From Cyanobacterium stanieri LEGE 03274 (GTDB lineage: Bacteria > Cyanobacteriota > Cyanobacteriia > Cyanobacteriales > Cyanobacteriaceae), in the NCBI RefSeq assembly GCF_015207825.1, contig NZ_JADEWC010000013.1, forward strand, positions 22,304 through 86,303: a DNA stretch of 64,000 nt. The letters run 5' to 3'. The notes under the pieces were generated by a model. That model was not told where the DNA came from. It ran no database searches and saw only the letters and a program-made list of their open reading frames with translations. Position 1 is the first letter of the stretch, and each line of letters starts with the position of its first letter. Of this stretch, positions 9,990 through 18,610 are shown piece by piece. A program made the translations under genes and the position numbers.

Positions 9990-12368
9990 ATGGTTGAAGA
10001 TAATTATTGTTTTTCAGGAAACTTAGAAACCCGTTTAAAAAAAGGCACACGACCTTTACGTTTTCTGATTATTATTAACCTTATCTGTGGGGCTTGGTAT
10101 TTACAGTGGCGTATTTTTAATTCTATTAATGTATCTGCCTTGTGGTTATCTATCCCTCTATTGTTAGCGGAAATTTATTGTTATGTGGGGGGAGTGATGT
10201 TTTTTATTGGGTTGTGGAATCCCCTCGAGCGCCGCATACGTTCATTAAAATATCTTCAACCAACCTTGCCAGAGGAGCAAATTCCGAATGTTGATGTATT
10301 TATTACCTGTTATAACGAACCTGTGGAAATGGTCGAAAAGACGGCAAGAGCGGCATTGAATATGGATTATCCCGTATCAAAGTTAAAAGTTTATATCCTT
10401 GATGATGGTAATTCTCCCGAAATGAGGGCCATGAGTCAAAGACTTAATATTGAAGATTTACAAACTCCCCGTTTAAGACAGGAGGTTAAGTCCATTTCCC
10501 AGAGGCGATCGCAATTACTAGCCAACCTAGAACAAGTAGAAACCTTAACCCCAGAGCTAGATAACGCCCAACAAATCCTCAACAAATTTCGGATCAAAGT
10601 TAAACCTACTAAAGAATACACCAAAAAAGTATTACGCTGGTTTGAGAAACAAAAGCCCTTATATGTACCAGCTGAAGTGTGGCAAGACTGTCATTTAGCA
10701 GTATTAGAAGGATTTGAACATCAAATTATCAAAAATAGTTTACAAATAGAGAAAAAATATTTAACCTTAATAGATTTAACTATTTTAAGCTATGGTATTG
10801 AAATCAAAATTTGGGATAATAATCGTCATTACCAAACCAATAAATTATTTACAAGTCCGAATCTACCTGCCGTTAATGAAGAAGAAGGACAACACTTAAA
10901 AACCATTGCTGAGGTGATGGATAGTTATAGTTATATTTCTATGGGTAACCAAGGAAACTGTCTTACCCTTTATAAATCCTATACTGCCATTCCTAACATG
11001 GAGGAAATCGCCACAAAATCTATAATGGCAGGATATTTAAAAGGATTAACGGAGTTAGTTTTACAATTTAATCCTAGTTTAAGTCACATAAACCAGTACT
11101 TAGTAAAAAAAAGAGCAGAATTATTAGACACCATAGAAAAAGAAGAATTAAAACTAAGTAGCCTATTAAGATGTCACTATATTGCTCGTCCTAAACCTCC
11201 AGGGAAACCGCACCACGCCAAAGCAGGGAATATTAACTACGCTATTTTTTCTGGAAGCACAAAAGGAGACTTTATTTTAACTTTAGATGCTGATCATATT
11301 CCTCAAGCTCAATTTTTACAAAGGGTAATTCCTTATTTTTTCTCCTACAATTTGATGACAGGTCGATATTATGAAAATATGATTGCCTTTGTGCAAACCC
11401 CCCAAGCCTTTTATAATTTACCTTCTGGAGATCCTTTCGGTCATCAGGCTCATCTTTTCTATGGATTAATTCAACAAAGTAAAGATGGTATGAATTCGGC
11501 TTTTTATACGGGTACTAACGCAGTATTAAGAAGAGAAGCATTAATTATGGTGGGTTTAAAAAATTTTGCCGCCGATTTTCAGAAAGATCAATCTCGCTTG
11601 GAGGAATTTGATTTGGTGGGGGGGGTATCGAGTAATAGTATTACTGAAGATATGAATACCGCCATGAGGTTACATAGTGCAGGGTGGAGGTCAGTTTATC
11701 ACAATGAGCCTTTGTCGGCCGGACTTGCGCCTGATGATTTGATTTCTACCTTGCAACAACGGTTGAGATGGGCGCAGGGTACTATTCAGGTGTTACTGAG
11801 GGAATCTCCCCTAACGAAAGAGGGTTTGACCTTGGGGCAAAGGTTACAATATTTTCAAACTATGTATAGTTATTTTTCTGGGTTTGGGATTGTTATTTTT
11901 TTGTTAAGTCCCATTGTTTATTTTTATACAGGGATAGTGCCTGTTGTTGATTTTAACAATGATTTTGCTTTTTATTTTGTTCCCGCTTTTGTGCTTAATC
12001 GTCTTACTTTTATGATGGCGAGTTGGGGTATTCCTGCAAGGGAACTTTGGCGCAGTGAGCAATATGCGATCGCCCTTTTTCCTTTATATATTCAGGCGGT
12101 AATTAGTGTTTTTAGTGGTAAACCCCTTAGCTTTAAAGTAACCCCAAAGGAAAGACAATCGGGAAACTATTTTCGTTTAATTATTCCCCAAGTTGCGATC
12201 GTTGTCCTGACGGTTGGAGGTATCTTCTGGACAGGTATTCAACTTTTGATCGGCACATATAAAGAACCCGCACTTTTTTTATTGAATGCGGGTTGGTCTA
12301 TTTATAATATAAGTGTACTATCCATTGTTATTAAGGCAGCCACATGGCAACCATCAGAAAAAGATTAA
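9990..12368 (+). CDS. BcsA-like family 2 processive glycosyltransferase with large insertion
   Basis: 792 residues. Two N-terminal membrane helices lie at about 25-90, then a GT2 domain: DDG at 138-140, HHAKAGN from 408, DAD at 433-435, TED at 552-554 and QRLRW at 590-594, followed by several C-terminal helices and an FKVTPK motif. These are the D, D, D, QxxRW residues of cellulose/curdlan-type synthases that polymerise UDP-sugars and extrude the chain through the inner membrane. Between DDG and HAKAG there are about 268 residues, where cellulose synthases normally have about 40; the extra block (about 155-395) is helical and unrecognised. No C-terminal PilZ domain is visible, so direct c-di-GMP control by PilZ is unlikely. 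The product sugar cannot be deduced. Confidence 0.85.
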   Translation: MVEDNYCFSGNLETRLKKGTRPLRFLIIINLICGAWYLQWRIFNSINVSALWLSIPLLLAEIYCYVGGVMFFIGLWNPLERRIRSLKYLQPTLPEEQIPNVDVFITCYNEPVEMVEKTARAALNMDYPVSKLKVYILDDGNSPEMRAMSQRLNIEDLQTPRLRQEVKSISQRRSQLLANLEQVETLTPELDNAQQILNKFRIKVKPTKEYTKKVLRWFEKQKPLYVPAEVWQDCHLAVLEGFEHQIIKNSLQIEKKYLTLIDLTILSYGIEIKIWDNNRHYQTNKLFTSPNLPAVNEEEGQHLKTIAEVMDSYSYISMGNQGNCLTLYKSYTAIPNMEEIATKSIMAGYLKGLTELVLQFNPSLSHINQYLVKKRAELLDTIEKEELKLSSLLRCHYIARPKPPGKPHHAKAGNINYAIFSGSTKGDFILTLDADHIPQAQFLQRVIPYFFSYNLMTGRYYENMIAFVQTPQAFYNLPSGDPFGHQAHLFYGLIQQSKDGMNSAFYTGTNAVLRREALIMVGLKNFAADFQKDQSRLEEFDLVGGVSSNSITEDMNTAMRLHSAGWRSVYHNEPLSAGLAPDDLISTLQQRLRWAQGTIQVLLRESPLTKEGLTLGQRLQYFQTMYSYFSGFGIVIFLLSPIVYFYTGIVPVVDFNNDFAFYFVPAFVLNRLTFMMASWGIPARELWRSEQYAIALFPLYIQAVISVFSGKPLSFKVTPKERQSGNYFRLIIPQVAIVVLTVGGIFWTGIQLLIGTYKEPALFLLNAGWSIYNISVLSIVIKAATWQPSEKD

Positions 12369-13663
12369 TAATTTCTACTGAGGGGATTTTGTTCCACGGA
12401 AGATGTGGCCAGATTACGTAAAACACTAATAGCCCTGTAATATTGAGGATCGGAAGATGTGCCAATGAGAGAAGGATTATCCCTCAAATTGGATAGTTGT
12501 TGACGGCTAATATTTTGGACTACATTGGGGGCGATGCCATTTTTACTGATATTTAATCCGCTTGGGGGAAAATAACGGGAAATAGTCACCGCCAAACCAG
12601 AACCATCAGATAAAGAGTGTACTGATTGTACAGTACCTTTACCAAAAGTATTTGTTCCCACCACCGTCGCCCGATTATTTTCCTTGAGCGCCCCTGCTAA
12701 AATTTCACTGGCGCTAGCAGAATTACCATCCACCAAAACCACCAGGGGAAGATCCGTCAGGGCCGAATTGTTAGCATGAAAACGACGATGTCCCCCTCGG
12801 CGATCAACCACATCGACTATTTCCCCTTCCTCCATCCACATTCTGGCGATGTCCACACTAGCAAATAAAAGCCCTCCGGGGTTACCTCGTAAATCTAAGA
12901 CGAAAGCAGAGGCATTGTTTTCCTGTAAACTGGTGATCGCTTCTTCCATTTGTGCAGAAGCGTTGGAGCTAAATTCTTCTAATTTAATATAACCAATTTT
13001 TAAATCTCCTTCTTCTCTCATGCCGAAGTCCACCGCAGGGATTTGAATTTCCGCACGGGTGATTACTACCTCAAAACTAGACTCCCCTTGCCGGGCTATT
13101 TGTAAACGCACATCTGTGCCATTGTCTCCCTGCATCGCTTCCGATGCCTGTTCTAAATCCATTAAAGCCGTCGGTTTACCGTCAATGCGTACGATGCGAT
13201 CGCCCCTTCTCAAACCCATTTCCGCTGCGGGAGATTTACGAATAGCTTCCACCACATATAAATCTTGGGTTCTTTGGTCAATGGCCATACGAATCCCAAC
13301 CCCCGATACCCGACCAGATGTCTGATTCGTAAGGGTTTCAAACTGATCGGGAGCTAAAAAACGGGTATAAGGATCACCTAAATCCTTCAGCGCCCCTTCT
13401 ATGGCCTCATAGGCTTGACGAGTATTACGATAATCCCTACTTAGTAATTCCGTTCTTTTCCTTTGCCAATCAACCTGATTAAAATCTCCATCCACATATT
13501 CTCGATGGACAATTTGCCACACCTCATCCACCACCGATTTAGGACTATCCACCATTTCCGCCTGAGTAGCGATGGGGTTTAACAAAGGCAAAAAAGTACC
13601 TGTGGCAAAAGCAAGAAAAAACTTTTTAAAATTCAGAGATTGTGTCGTAATATGCTTTTTCAT
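12365..13663 (-). CDS. C-terminal processing peptidase (S41 family)
   Basis: Using ATG 13663 the protein has 432 residues; an upstream in-frame ATG at 13699 would add 12. The later start gives a cleaner signal peptide (MKKH, hydrophobic core, ATQAEM). Order: helical N-terminal part, PDZ domain at about 100-190 (GVGIRMAID, GLRRGDRIVRIDG), and protease domain with Ser in NSASASE and Lys in ALKENN, the Ser-Lys dyad of CtpA/CtpB/CtpC. Family role: periplasmic or lumenal tail-specific proteolysis; CtpA matures photosystem II protein D1. Which paralogue this is cannot be told by eye. Its stop overlaps the stop of the convergent synthase gene by 4 bases. Confidence 0.93.
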   Translation of the reverse strand: MKKHITTQSLNFKKFFLAFATGTFLPLLNPIATQAEMVDSPKSVVDEVWQIVHREYVDGDFNQVDWQRKRTELLSRDYRNTRQAYEAIEGALKDLGDPYTRFLAPDQFETLTNQTSGRVSGVGIRMAIDQRTQDLYVVEAIRKSPAAEMGLRRGDRIVRIDGKPTALMDLEQASEAMQGDNGTDVRLQIARQGESSFEVVITRAEIQIPAVDFGMREEGDLKIGYIKLEEFSSNASAQMEEAITSLQENNASAFVLDLRGNPGGLLFASVDIARMWMEEGEIVDVVDRRGGHRRFHANNSALTDLPLVVLVDGNSASASEILAGALKENNRATVVGTNTFGKGTVQSVHSLSDGSGLAVTISRYFPPSGLNISKNGIAPNVVQNISRQQLSNLRDNPSLIGTSSDPQYYRAISVLRNLATSSVEQNPLSRNY

Positions 13664-13777
13664 AAAATCAGTGTGGATGAATATATATTTAACTCTCATC
13701 TTTTTTCAGTGTATCAAATTTATTTTGCGATGGGGTGTTCACCGCCAACCTTCTTAACATCCCAACTCTTTTAAGAT

Positions 13778-13790
13778 TTTGATAATCAAA
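13778..13790. promoter_or_regulatory. Palindrome TTTGATAATCAAA upstream of arsM, possible operator
   Basis: A perfect 13-base inverted repeat (TTTGAT-A-ATCAAA) lies about 80 bases before arsM in the divergent gap with the ctp gene. Its position fits an operator for an arsenic-responsive regulator of the ArsR/SmtB type, but no such regulator gene is in the window and the match is by position and symmetry only. AT-rich palindromes of this size also arise by chance in this genome. Confidence 0.3.
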
Positions 13791-13872
13791 TCATTGTTAT
13801 GATCATCTAAGTTAAAACCTTTTTTGTATTAGGTTCGTATCTACCATAGCTAGAAATTTATTACACAACCCT

Positions 13873-14835
13873 ATGACCTATTTAGAAACCACAGCCCAAT
13901 TTTACTCTGAAGTCGCTCAAACCCCCGAAGTGGGTTTATGTTGCGTCCAAAGCAGTTCATTACAACTACCAGGATTAAAAATTCCCTGCAAAATGCAAGA
14001 AATGAACTACGGCTGTGGTACAACGGTACACCCCAACGAATTAGCCAACAATCCCACCGTTTTATATGTAGGAGTAGGGGGCGGTTTGGAAGCTCTGCAA
14101 TTTGCCTATTTTAGCCGTCACCAAGGGGGAGTTGTTGCCGTTGAGCCTGTAGAAGCCATGAGAAATGTGGCAAGGGAGAATTTAAAACAAGCCACCAACC
14201 TTAATGAATGGTTTCAAGAAGAATTTGTAGAAATCCGAGAAGGAGATGCCTTTAACTTACCCGTAGCAGATGAATCCGTTGATTTGGTAGCCCAAAATTG
14301 TCTATTTAATATTTTTGAACCCCAAGACTTAGCCACAGCCCTCAAGGAAGTTTATCGAGTCTTAAAACCGGGGGGAAAATTGTTAATGAGTGATCCCATC
14401 GCCACCCAACCCATACCCTCCCATCTTAGACAGGATGAACGTTTACGCGCCATGTGCTTATCAGGGGCGCTGACTTATAACCAATATATCAAACATTTAA
14501 TTGATACAGGTTTTGGGCAGGTAGAAATTCGTACCCGTCGCCCTTACCGTTTATTAGACACTAATAATTATCAGTTAGAAAAACCCCTGTTATTAGAAAG
14601 TTTAGATACCGTATCTTTTAAAGTACCTATTGCCGATGATGGGGCTTGTATTTTTACAGGAAAAACAGCCATTTATCATGGTGATTTAGATCATTTTGAT
14701 GACAATGCAGGACATATTTTAACTAAAGGAGTACCGGCTTCTGTATGTGATAAAACCGCCGCCAAATTAAACGAATTTTCTGATATTTATATCACTGATT
14801 CCACATGGCATTATGACGGTGGAGGTTGTTGTTAA
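13873..14835 (+). CDS. arsM: Arsenite methyltransferase ArsM (arsenosugar type)
   Basis: 320 residues. A class I SAM methyltransferase core begins with YVGVGGGLEALQ near residue 72 and has VAVEPVEAM and LVAQNCLFNIF. Cysteines suited to As(III) binding are present: GLCCVQSS near residue 21, IPCKMQEMNYGCGT near 37, and the tail YDGGGCC. The architecture and tail match ArsM of arsenosugar biosynthesis, which methylates arsenite to dimethylarsenite before ArsS acts. arsS follows 221 bases downstream on the same strand. The gap is large enough for a separate arsS promoter. Cytosolic. Confidence 0.9.
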   Translation: MTYLETTAQFYSEVAQTPEVGLCCVQSSSLQLPGLKIPCKMQEMNYGCGTTVHPNELANNPTVLYVGVGGGLEALQFAYFSRHQGGVVAVEPVEAMRNVARENLKQATNLNEWFQEEFVEIREGDAFNLPVADESVDLVAQNCLFNIFEPQDLATALKEVYRVLKPGGKLLMSDPIATQPIPSHLRQDERLRAMCLSGALTYNQYIKHLIDTGFGQVEIRTRRPYRLLDTNNYQLEKPLLLESLDTVSFKVPIADDGACIFTGKTAIYHGDLDHFDDNAGHILTKGVPASVCDKTAAKLNEFSDIYITDSTWHYDGGGCC

Positions 14836-15056
14836 TTAGGGGTTAATGAAAAGATGTAATCATTAGAGTAGGGAACAGGGAACGGGGAACAGGCAAAAGA
14901 TGATAATTATTTATCGTAAATAGTTACACGTTGGATAATACTAAAATTGACTAATTAAATTTGGTATTATTTGTTTTTAATTTAATGGTAATACACTTTA
15001 AAACCTACTTTTATCTATACTCTGTGACCAAATTAATAAAAAATTAATCAATAAAT

Positions 15057-16052
15057 ATGACTGTAAATACAATCACTACAATAACTCCTTTTAATCAGAA
15101 AATAAAAACGCCTTTACTTAAAGATAAAATAACCGTTTTACAAATTAATTTAGGGAAAAAATGTAACCTTGCTTGTCGTCATTGTCATGTGGAAGCAAGT
15201 CCAAAACGTACAGAGGAATTAACCCCCAAAATTTGTGAACAACTACAACAATTAATTGCTAAATTTCCTCAGATACAAACAGTAGATTTGACTGGAGGAG
15301 CACCCGAATTAAATTACGGTTTTAAGCCCTTGGTGGACACTGCAAGGCAATATAACAAAGAGATTATTGTGCGCTCAAATTTGACTATCTATTTTGAGGA
15401 AGGTTTTGAGGATATTCCTGTCTATTGTGGAGAAAACAAGGTTAGGATTGTGGCTTCTTTACCCTGCTATTTAGAAGATAATGTAGATAAAGTGCGAGGT
15501 AAGGGAGTTTACGATCAATCTATTAAAGCTATTCAATGGCTCAATGATTTGGGTTATGGAACAGATCCAGATTTGATTTTAGATTTGGTTTATAATCCTC
15601 CTTTACCTACTACTACAAAGTTTTCTTTGACGGCGGATCAATATAAATTGGAAACAGCTTATAAAATGTTCTTACAAGAACATTTTGAGATTAATTTTAA
15701 TAACCTTTTAACCATTACTAATTTGCCCATTGGCAGAACTAAAGTTTTCTTGGAAAAACAGGGCTTCATTGATGATTATTTATCTTTTTTAGAGTCTAAT
15801 TTTAATCCCACTACGATTAATAATTTAATGTGTCGTAATCAATTATCTATTGACTACTTAGGTAATGTTTATGACTGTGATTTTAACCAGATGGAAAATT
15901 TACCTGCTAAAACCGATGATGGTGAAGATTTGACGGTTGCTAAGTTACTGGCAATGGATAGTTTGGATGTCATAGAAAAGGTACAAACTGCACCCTATTG
16001 TTATGGTTGCACGGCAGGGAGTGGTTCGAGTTGTGGTGGTGCTTTGAGTTAG
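15057..16052 (+). CDS. arsS: Arsenosugar biosynthesis radical SAM protein ArsS
   Basis: 331 residues. The radical-SAM cluster motif is CNLACRHC (CxxxCxxC) near residue 36, followed by HVEASP and the SAM-binding VDLTGGAPELN. The C-terminal region carries further cysteines (NLMCRNQ, YDCDFNQ, CYGCTAGSGSSCGG) typical of ArsS auxiliary clusters. Family role: joins a 5'-deoxyadenosyl-type ribose unit to dimethylated arsenic to give dimethylarsinoyl-5'-deoxyadenosine, the arsenosugar precursor. Some family members are selenoproteins; here the tail has Cys codons only. The pstS start is 30 bases downstream, so arsS appears to head the pst operon. Confidence 0.93.
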   Translation: MTVNTITTITPFNQKIKTPLLKDKITVLQINLGKKCNLACRHCHVEASPKRTEELTPKICEQLQQLIAKFPQIQTVDLTGGAPELNYGFKPLVDTARQYNKEIIVRSNLTIYFEEGFEDIPVYCGENKVRIVASLPCYLEDNVDKVRGKGVYDQSIKAIQWLNDLGYGTDPDLILDLVYNPPLPTTTKFSLTADQYKLETAYKMFLQEHFEINFNNLLTITNLPIGRTKVFLEKQGFIDDYLSFLESNFNPTTINNLMCRNQLSIDYLGNVYDCDFNQMENLPAKTDDGEDLTVAKLLAMDSLDVIEKVQTAPYCYGCTAGSGSSCGGALS

Positions 16053-16082
16053 CACATCTCAACAAATCGAGGATAGGTGATT

Positions 16083-16937
16083 ATGATTTCAAAAAAAGCT
16101 ATTCAAATTTTTTCTCTGGGGATAATTGCACCTCTTACTTTGCAATCATGCCAACAAAATACGGTAACTAATTCGGCGAATACCGATATACTAACAGGGA
16201 GATTGATTATTACAGGTTCAAGCACTGTTGCTCCCTTGGTGTCGGAGATAGGGAAAAAGTTTGAAGGGGAAAATCCTGATGTGCGTATCGATGTACAAAC
16301 GGGAGGCTCATCCCGTGGCATTAGTGATGTGCGCAATGGTATTGCAGATATTGGCATGGTTTCCCGTGGCATTACCCCAGAGGAAGATGATTTATCGTTT
16401 CATAGTATCGCTCAAGATGGGGTGGGTATTATCATTCATCAAGACAACCCTATTGATAGTTTATCCGATGAGCAAGTTAAGCAAATTTTCACGGGGGAAA
16501 TTAGCAACTGGCAGGAGGTGGGAGGAAAGGATGCCCCCATTACGGTGGTAAATAAGGCGGAGGGGCGCTCTACTTTGGAGCTATTTTTAGATTATTTTGT
16601 CCTTACTAATAGTCAGATAAAGCCTTCTGTGGTGATTGGGGATAATCAACAGGGTATTAAAACCGTTGAGGGAAACTCTTTTGCTATTGGTTATGTATCT
16701 ATCGGCACGGCGGAATTTAGTATTAATAATAATGTACCAATTAAATTGCTTCCTCTCGATGAAATTGGGGCAACTAGGGATAATGTTGCTAATGGTAGCT
16801 TTCCTTTATCTCGTCCTCTTAATTTGGTAACGAATGGTGAGGAGGATTTTTTAACTCAAACTTTTATTAATTATAGTCAATCGGCGGAAGTTCATGATCT
16901 CATTAAAAAACAGGATTTTGTCACCCTCTCACGGTGA
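16083..16937 (+). CDS. pstS: Phosphate-type ABC transporter substrate-binding lipoprotein PstS
   Basis: 284 residues from ATG 16083; a GTG at 16077 would add two. A GAGGA ribosome site upstream fits the ATG. Residues 1-24 form a lipoprotein signal with lipobox LQSC, so the protein is probably tethered in the periplasm. The binding domain has TGSSTVAPLV near residue 42, GGSSRGISDVRNG and the GMVSRG region, the oxyanion-contacting loops of PstS. It lies 30 bases after arsS and its end overlaps pstC by 44 bases. Inference from context: it may bind phosphate, or discriminate between arsenate and phosphate. It is shorter than many PstS proteins. Confidence 0.92.
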   Translation: MISKKAIQIFSLGIIAPLTLQSCQQNTVTNSANTDILTGRLIITGSSTVAPLVSEIGKKFEGENPDVRIDVQTGGSSRGISDVRNGIADIGMVSRGITPEEDDLSFHSIAQDGVGIIIHQDNPIDSLSDEQVKQIFTGEISNWQEVGGKDAPITVVNKAEGRSTLELFLDYFVLTNSQIKPSVVIGDNQQGIKTVEGNSFAIGYVSIGTAEFSINNNVPIKLLPLDEIGATRDNVANGSFPLSRPLNLVTNGEEDFLTQTFINYSQSAEVHDLIKKQDFVTLSR

Positions 16938-17772
16938 TTTGCTATGGCGTTGGTTACTCACTATCATTGCGATGATTACGGGGATTATTGTGGTGGTAAT
17001 CACGGTATTTTTGTTTTCTGAAGCCTCGACGGTTTTGCAGGAGGTGGGATGGGGAGCTTTTTTTCTAGATCCTTCTTGGCATCCCCAAGAGCAGTTTTTT
17101 AATTTGATACCGATGTTGTTGGGGACTTTGTCGGTGACGGTGGGGGCGGTTTTTTTGGCGATTCCTTTGGGGGTTGCTTCGGCTATTTTTACTCAATATT
17201 ATGCGCCTCGTGGGGTGGCTTATGTTTATCGTCAGTTAATCGAGTTGTTGGCGGGTATTCCTTCGGTGGTATATGGTTTTTGGGGTTTGGTGGTATTAGT
17301 ACCATTGATTAATCGGTTTCAGGCACCTGGTACGAGTTTATTGGCTGGTATGGTTATTCTTACTTTGATGATTTTGCCAACGGTTGCCCTGACGGCGGAG
17401 GCTAGTTTTGAGGAAGTACCTTGGGAGTATCGACAGGGTGCGATCGCACTGGGTTTGTCAAAATGGGCGATGATTTGGGGGGTAATATTACCTGTGGCAA
17501 AATCGGGGGTGATGACGGGGTTTATTTTGGCGACGGGAAGGGCATTGGGGGAGACGATGGCGGTGTTGATGGTATGTGGCAATGTGGTACAAGTGCCTGA
17601 CAGTTTTTTTGCCCCTGTGCGTACTTTGACGGCAAATATCGCCCTCGAAATGGCGTATGCCACTGGGAATCATCGTTCGGCTTTGTTTGTCAGTGGTTTA
17701 TGGTTGATGGGTGCGATCGCCCTTATGGTATTAATAGCAGAAATTATGAGGGATCAAAATGTTAAGTTATAA
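16894..17772 (+). CDS. pstC: Phosphate-type ABC permease PstC
   Basis: 292 residues with six predicted inner-membrane helices and the permease signature EVPWEYRQGAIALGLSKWAMIWGVILP near residue 175 (the coupling loop that contacts the ATPase). The first ATG at 16894 lies 44 bases inside pstS; a TTG at 16918 is an alternative start with less overlap. It pairs with PstA. The overlap with both neighbours indicates translational coupling in the arsS-pst operon. Confidence 0.94.
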   Translation: MISLKNRILSPSHGDLLWRWLLTIIAMITGIIVVVITVFLFSEASTVLQEVGWGAFFLDPSWHPQEQFFNLIPMLLGTLSVTVGAVFLAIPLGVASAIFTQYYAPRGVAYVYRQLIELLAGIPSVVYGFWGLVVLVPLINRFQAPGTSLLAGMVILTLMILPTVALTAEASFEEVPWEYRQGAIALGLSKWAMIWGVILPVAKSGVMTGFILATGRALGETMAVLMVCGNVVQVPDSFFAPVRTLTANIALEMAYATGNHRSALFVSGLWLMGAIALMVLIAEIMRDQNVKL

Positions 17773-18610
17773 GAAAAGGGAGGGGTTATTAATTAGCATT
17801 TCATTATGGTTAATGGCTCTGATTATTGTGGTATTTTTTAGTTGGTTTTTAGGAGATATTATTATCAATAGTCGGGGTAAAATATCTTGGCAATTTTTAT
17901 TTTCTCAGCCATTAAATGCTGGTAGGGAGGGCGGTATTGCCCCTATTTTGGTGTCAACTTTTTTGATTTTATTCGTAACCATGGTAACGGCTTTACCTTT
18001 GGGAGTTGGCACGGCTATTTTTTTGACAGAATTTACAGAACAAAATAATTTTTTAGGAGTTTTAATTAGGCGTAGCTTAGATATTTTGGCTGGTGTTCCT
18101 TCCATTGTTTTTGGTTTGTTTGGCAATGCTTTTTTTACTATTAAATTAGGTTTAGGTTTTTCCATTTTATCGGGAGGTTTAACCCTTGCTTGTATGGTAT
18201 TACCCATCCTCATTCGCACCACCGAGGAAGGACTGAGAAACGTTCCCCTCGATTATCGTTTGGGGGCGGCGGCGTTGGGCATATCTCAACGGGCAACTTT
18301 ATGGCGGATTGTCTTACCCTCTGCGGTGGGGAGTGTCATCGTCGGGTTTGTGTTGGGGGTTGGCAGGGCGATCGCCGAAACCGCTGCCTTAATTTTTACC
18401 AGCGGTTATGTGGACAGAATGCCTGAATCTTTGATGGATTCGGGGCGCAGTTTATCGATTCATATTTTTGATTTGAGTATGAATGTTAGTGGTGGTGATG
18501 ATAATGCTTATGGTTCAGCTTTGGTGTTATTGATGCTTTTTTTCCTGATTAATTTTATTGCCAAAATAATTTTAAATGTAACTTCTATTGCTCATAATAA
18601 AAATGTCTAA
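17759..18610 (+). CDS. pstA: Phosphate-type ABC permease PstA
   Basis: 283 residues, six predicted helices, with the coupling-loop motif NVPLDYRLGAAALGISQRATLWRIVLP near residue 160. The start ATG lies 14 bases inside pstC, and its own end overlaps the next gene by 8 bases. With PstC it forms the channel of the transporter. The length is normal for the family. Confidence 0.94.
   Translation: MLSYKKREGLLISISLWLMALIIVVFFSWFLGDIIINSRGKISWQFLFSQPLNAGREGGIAPILVSTFLILFVTMVTALPLGVGTAIFLTEFTEQNNFLGVLIRRSLDILAGVPSIVFGLFGNAFFTIKLGLGFSILSGGLTLACMVLPILIRTTEEGLRNVPLDYRLGAAALGISQRATLWRIVLPSAVGSVIVGFVLGVGRAIAETAALIFTSGYVDRMPESLMDSGRSLSIHIFDLSMNVSGGDDNAYGSALVLLMLFFLINFIAKIILNVTSIAHNKNV

Noticed and set aside
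12269..12298. Inverted repeat ACCCGCA ... TGCGGGT near the end of the synthase gene
   Set aside because: It lies inside the coding sequence and encodes normal membrane-helix residues; no T tract follows, so probably chance.
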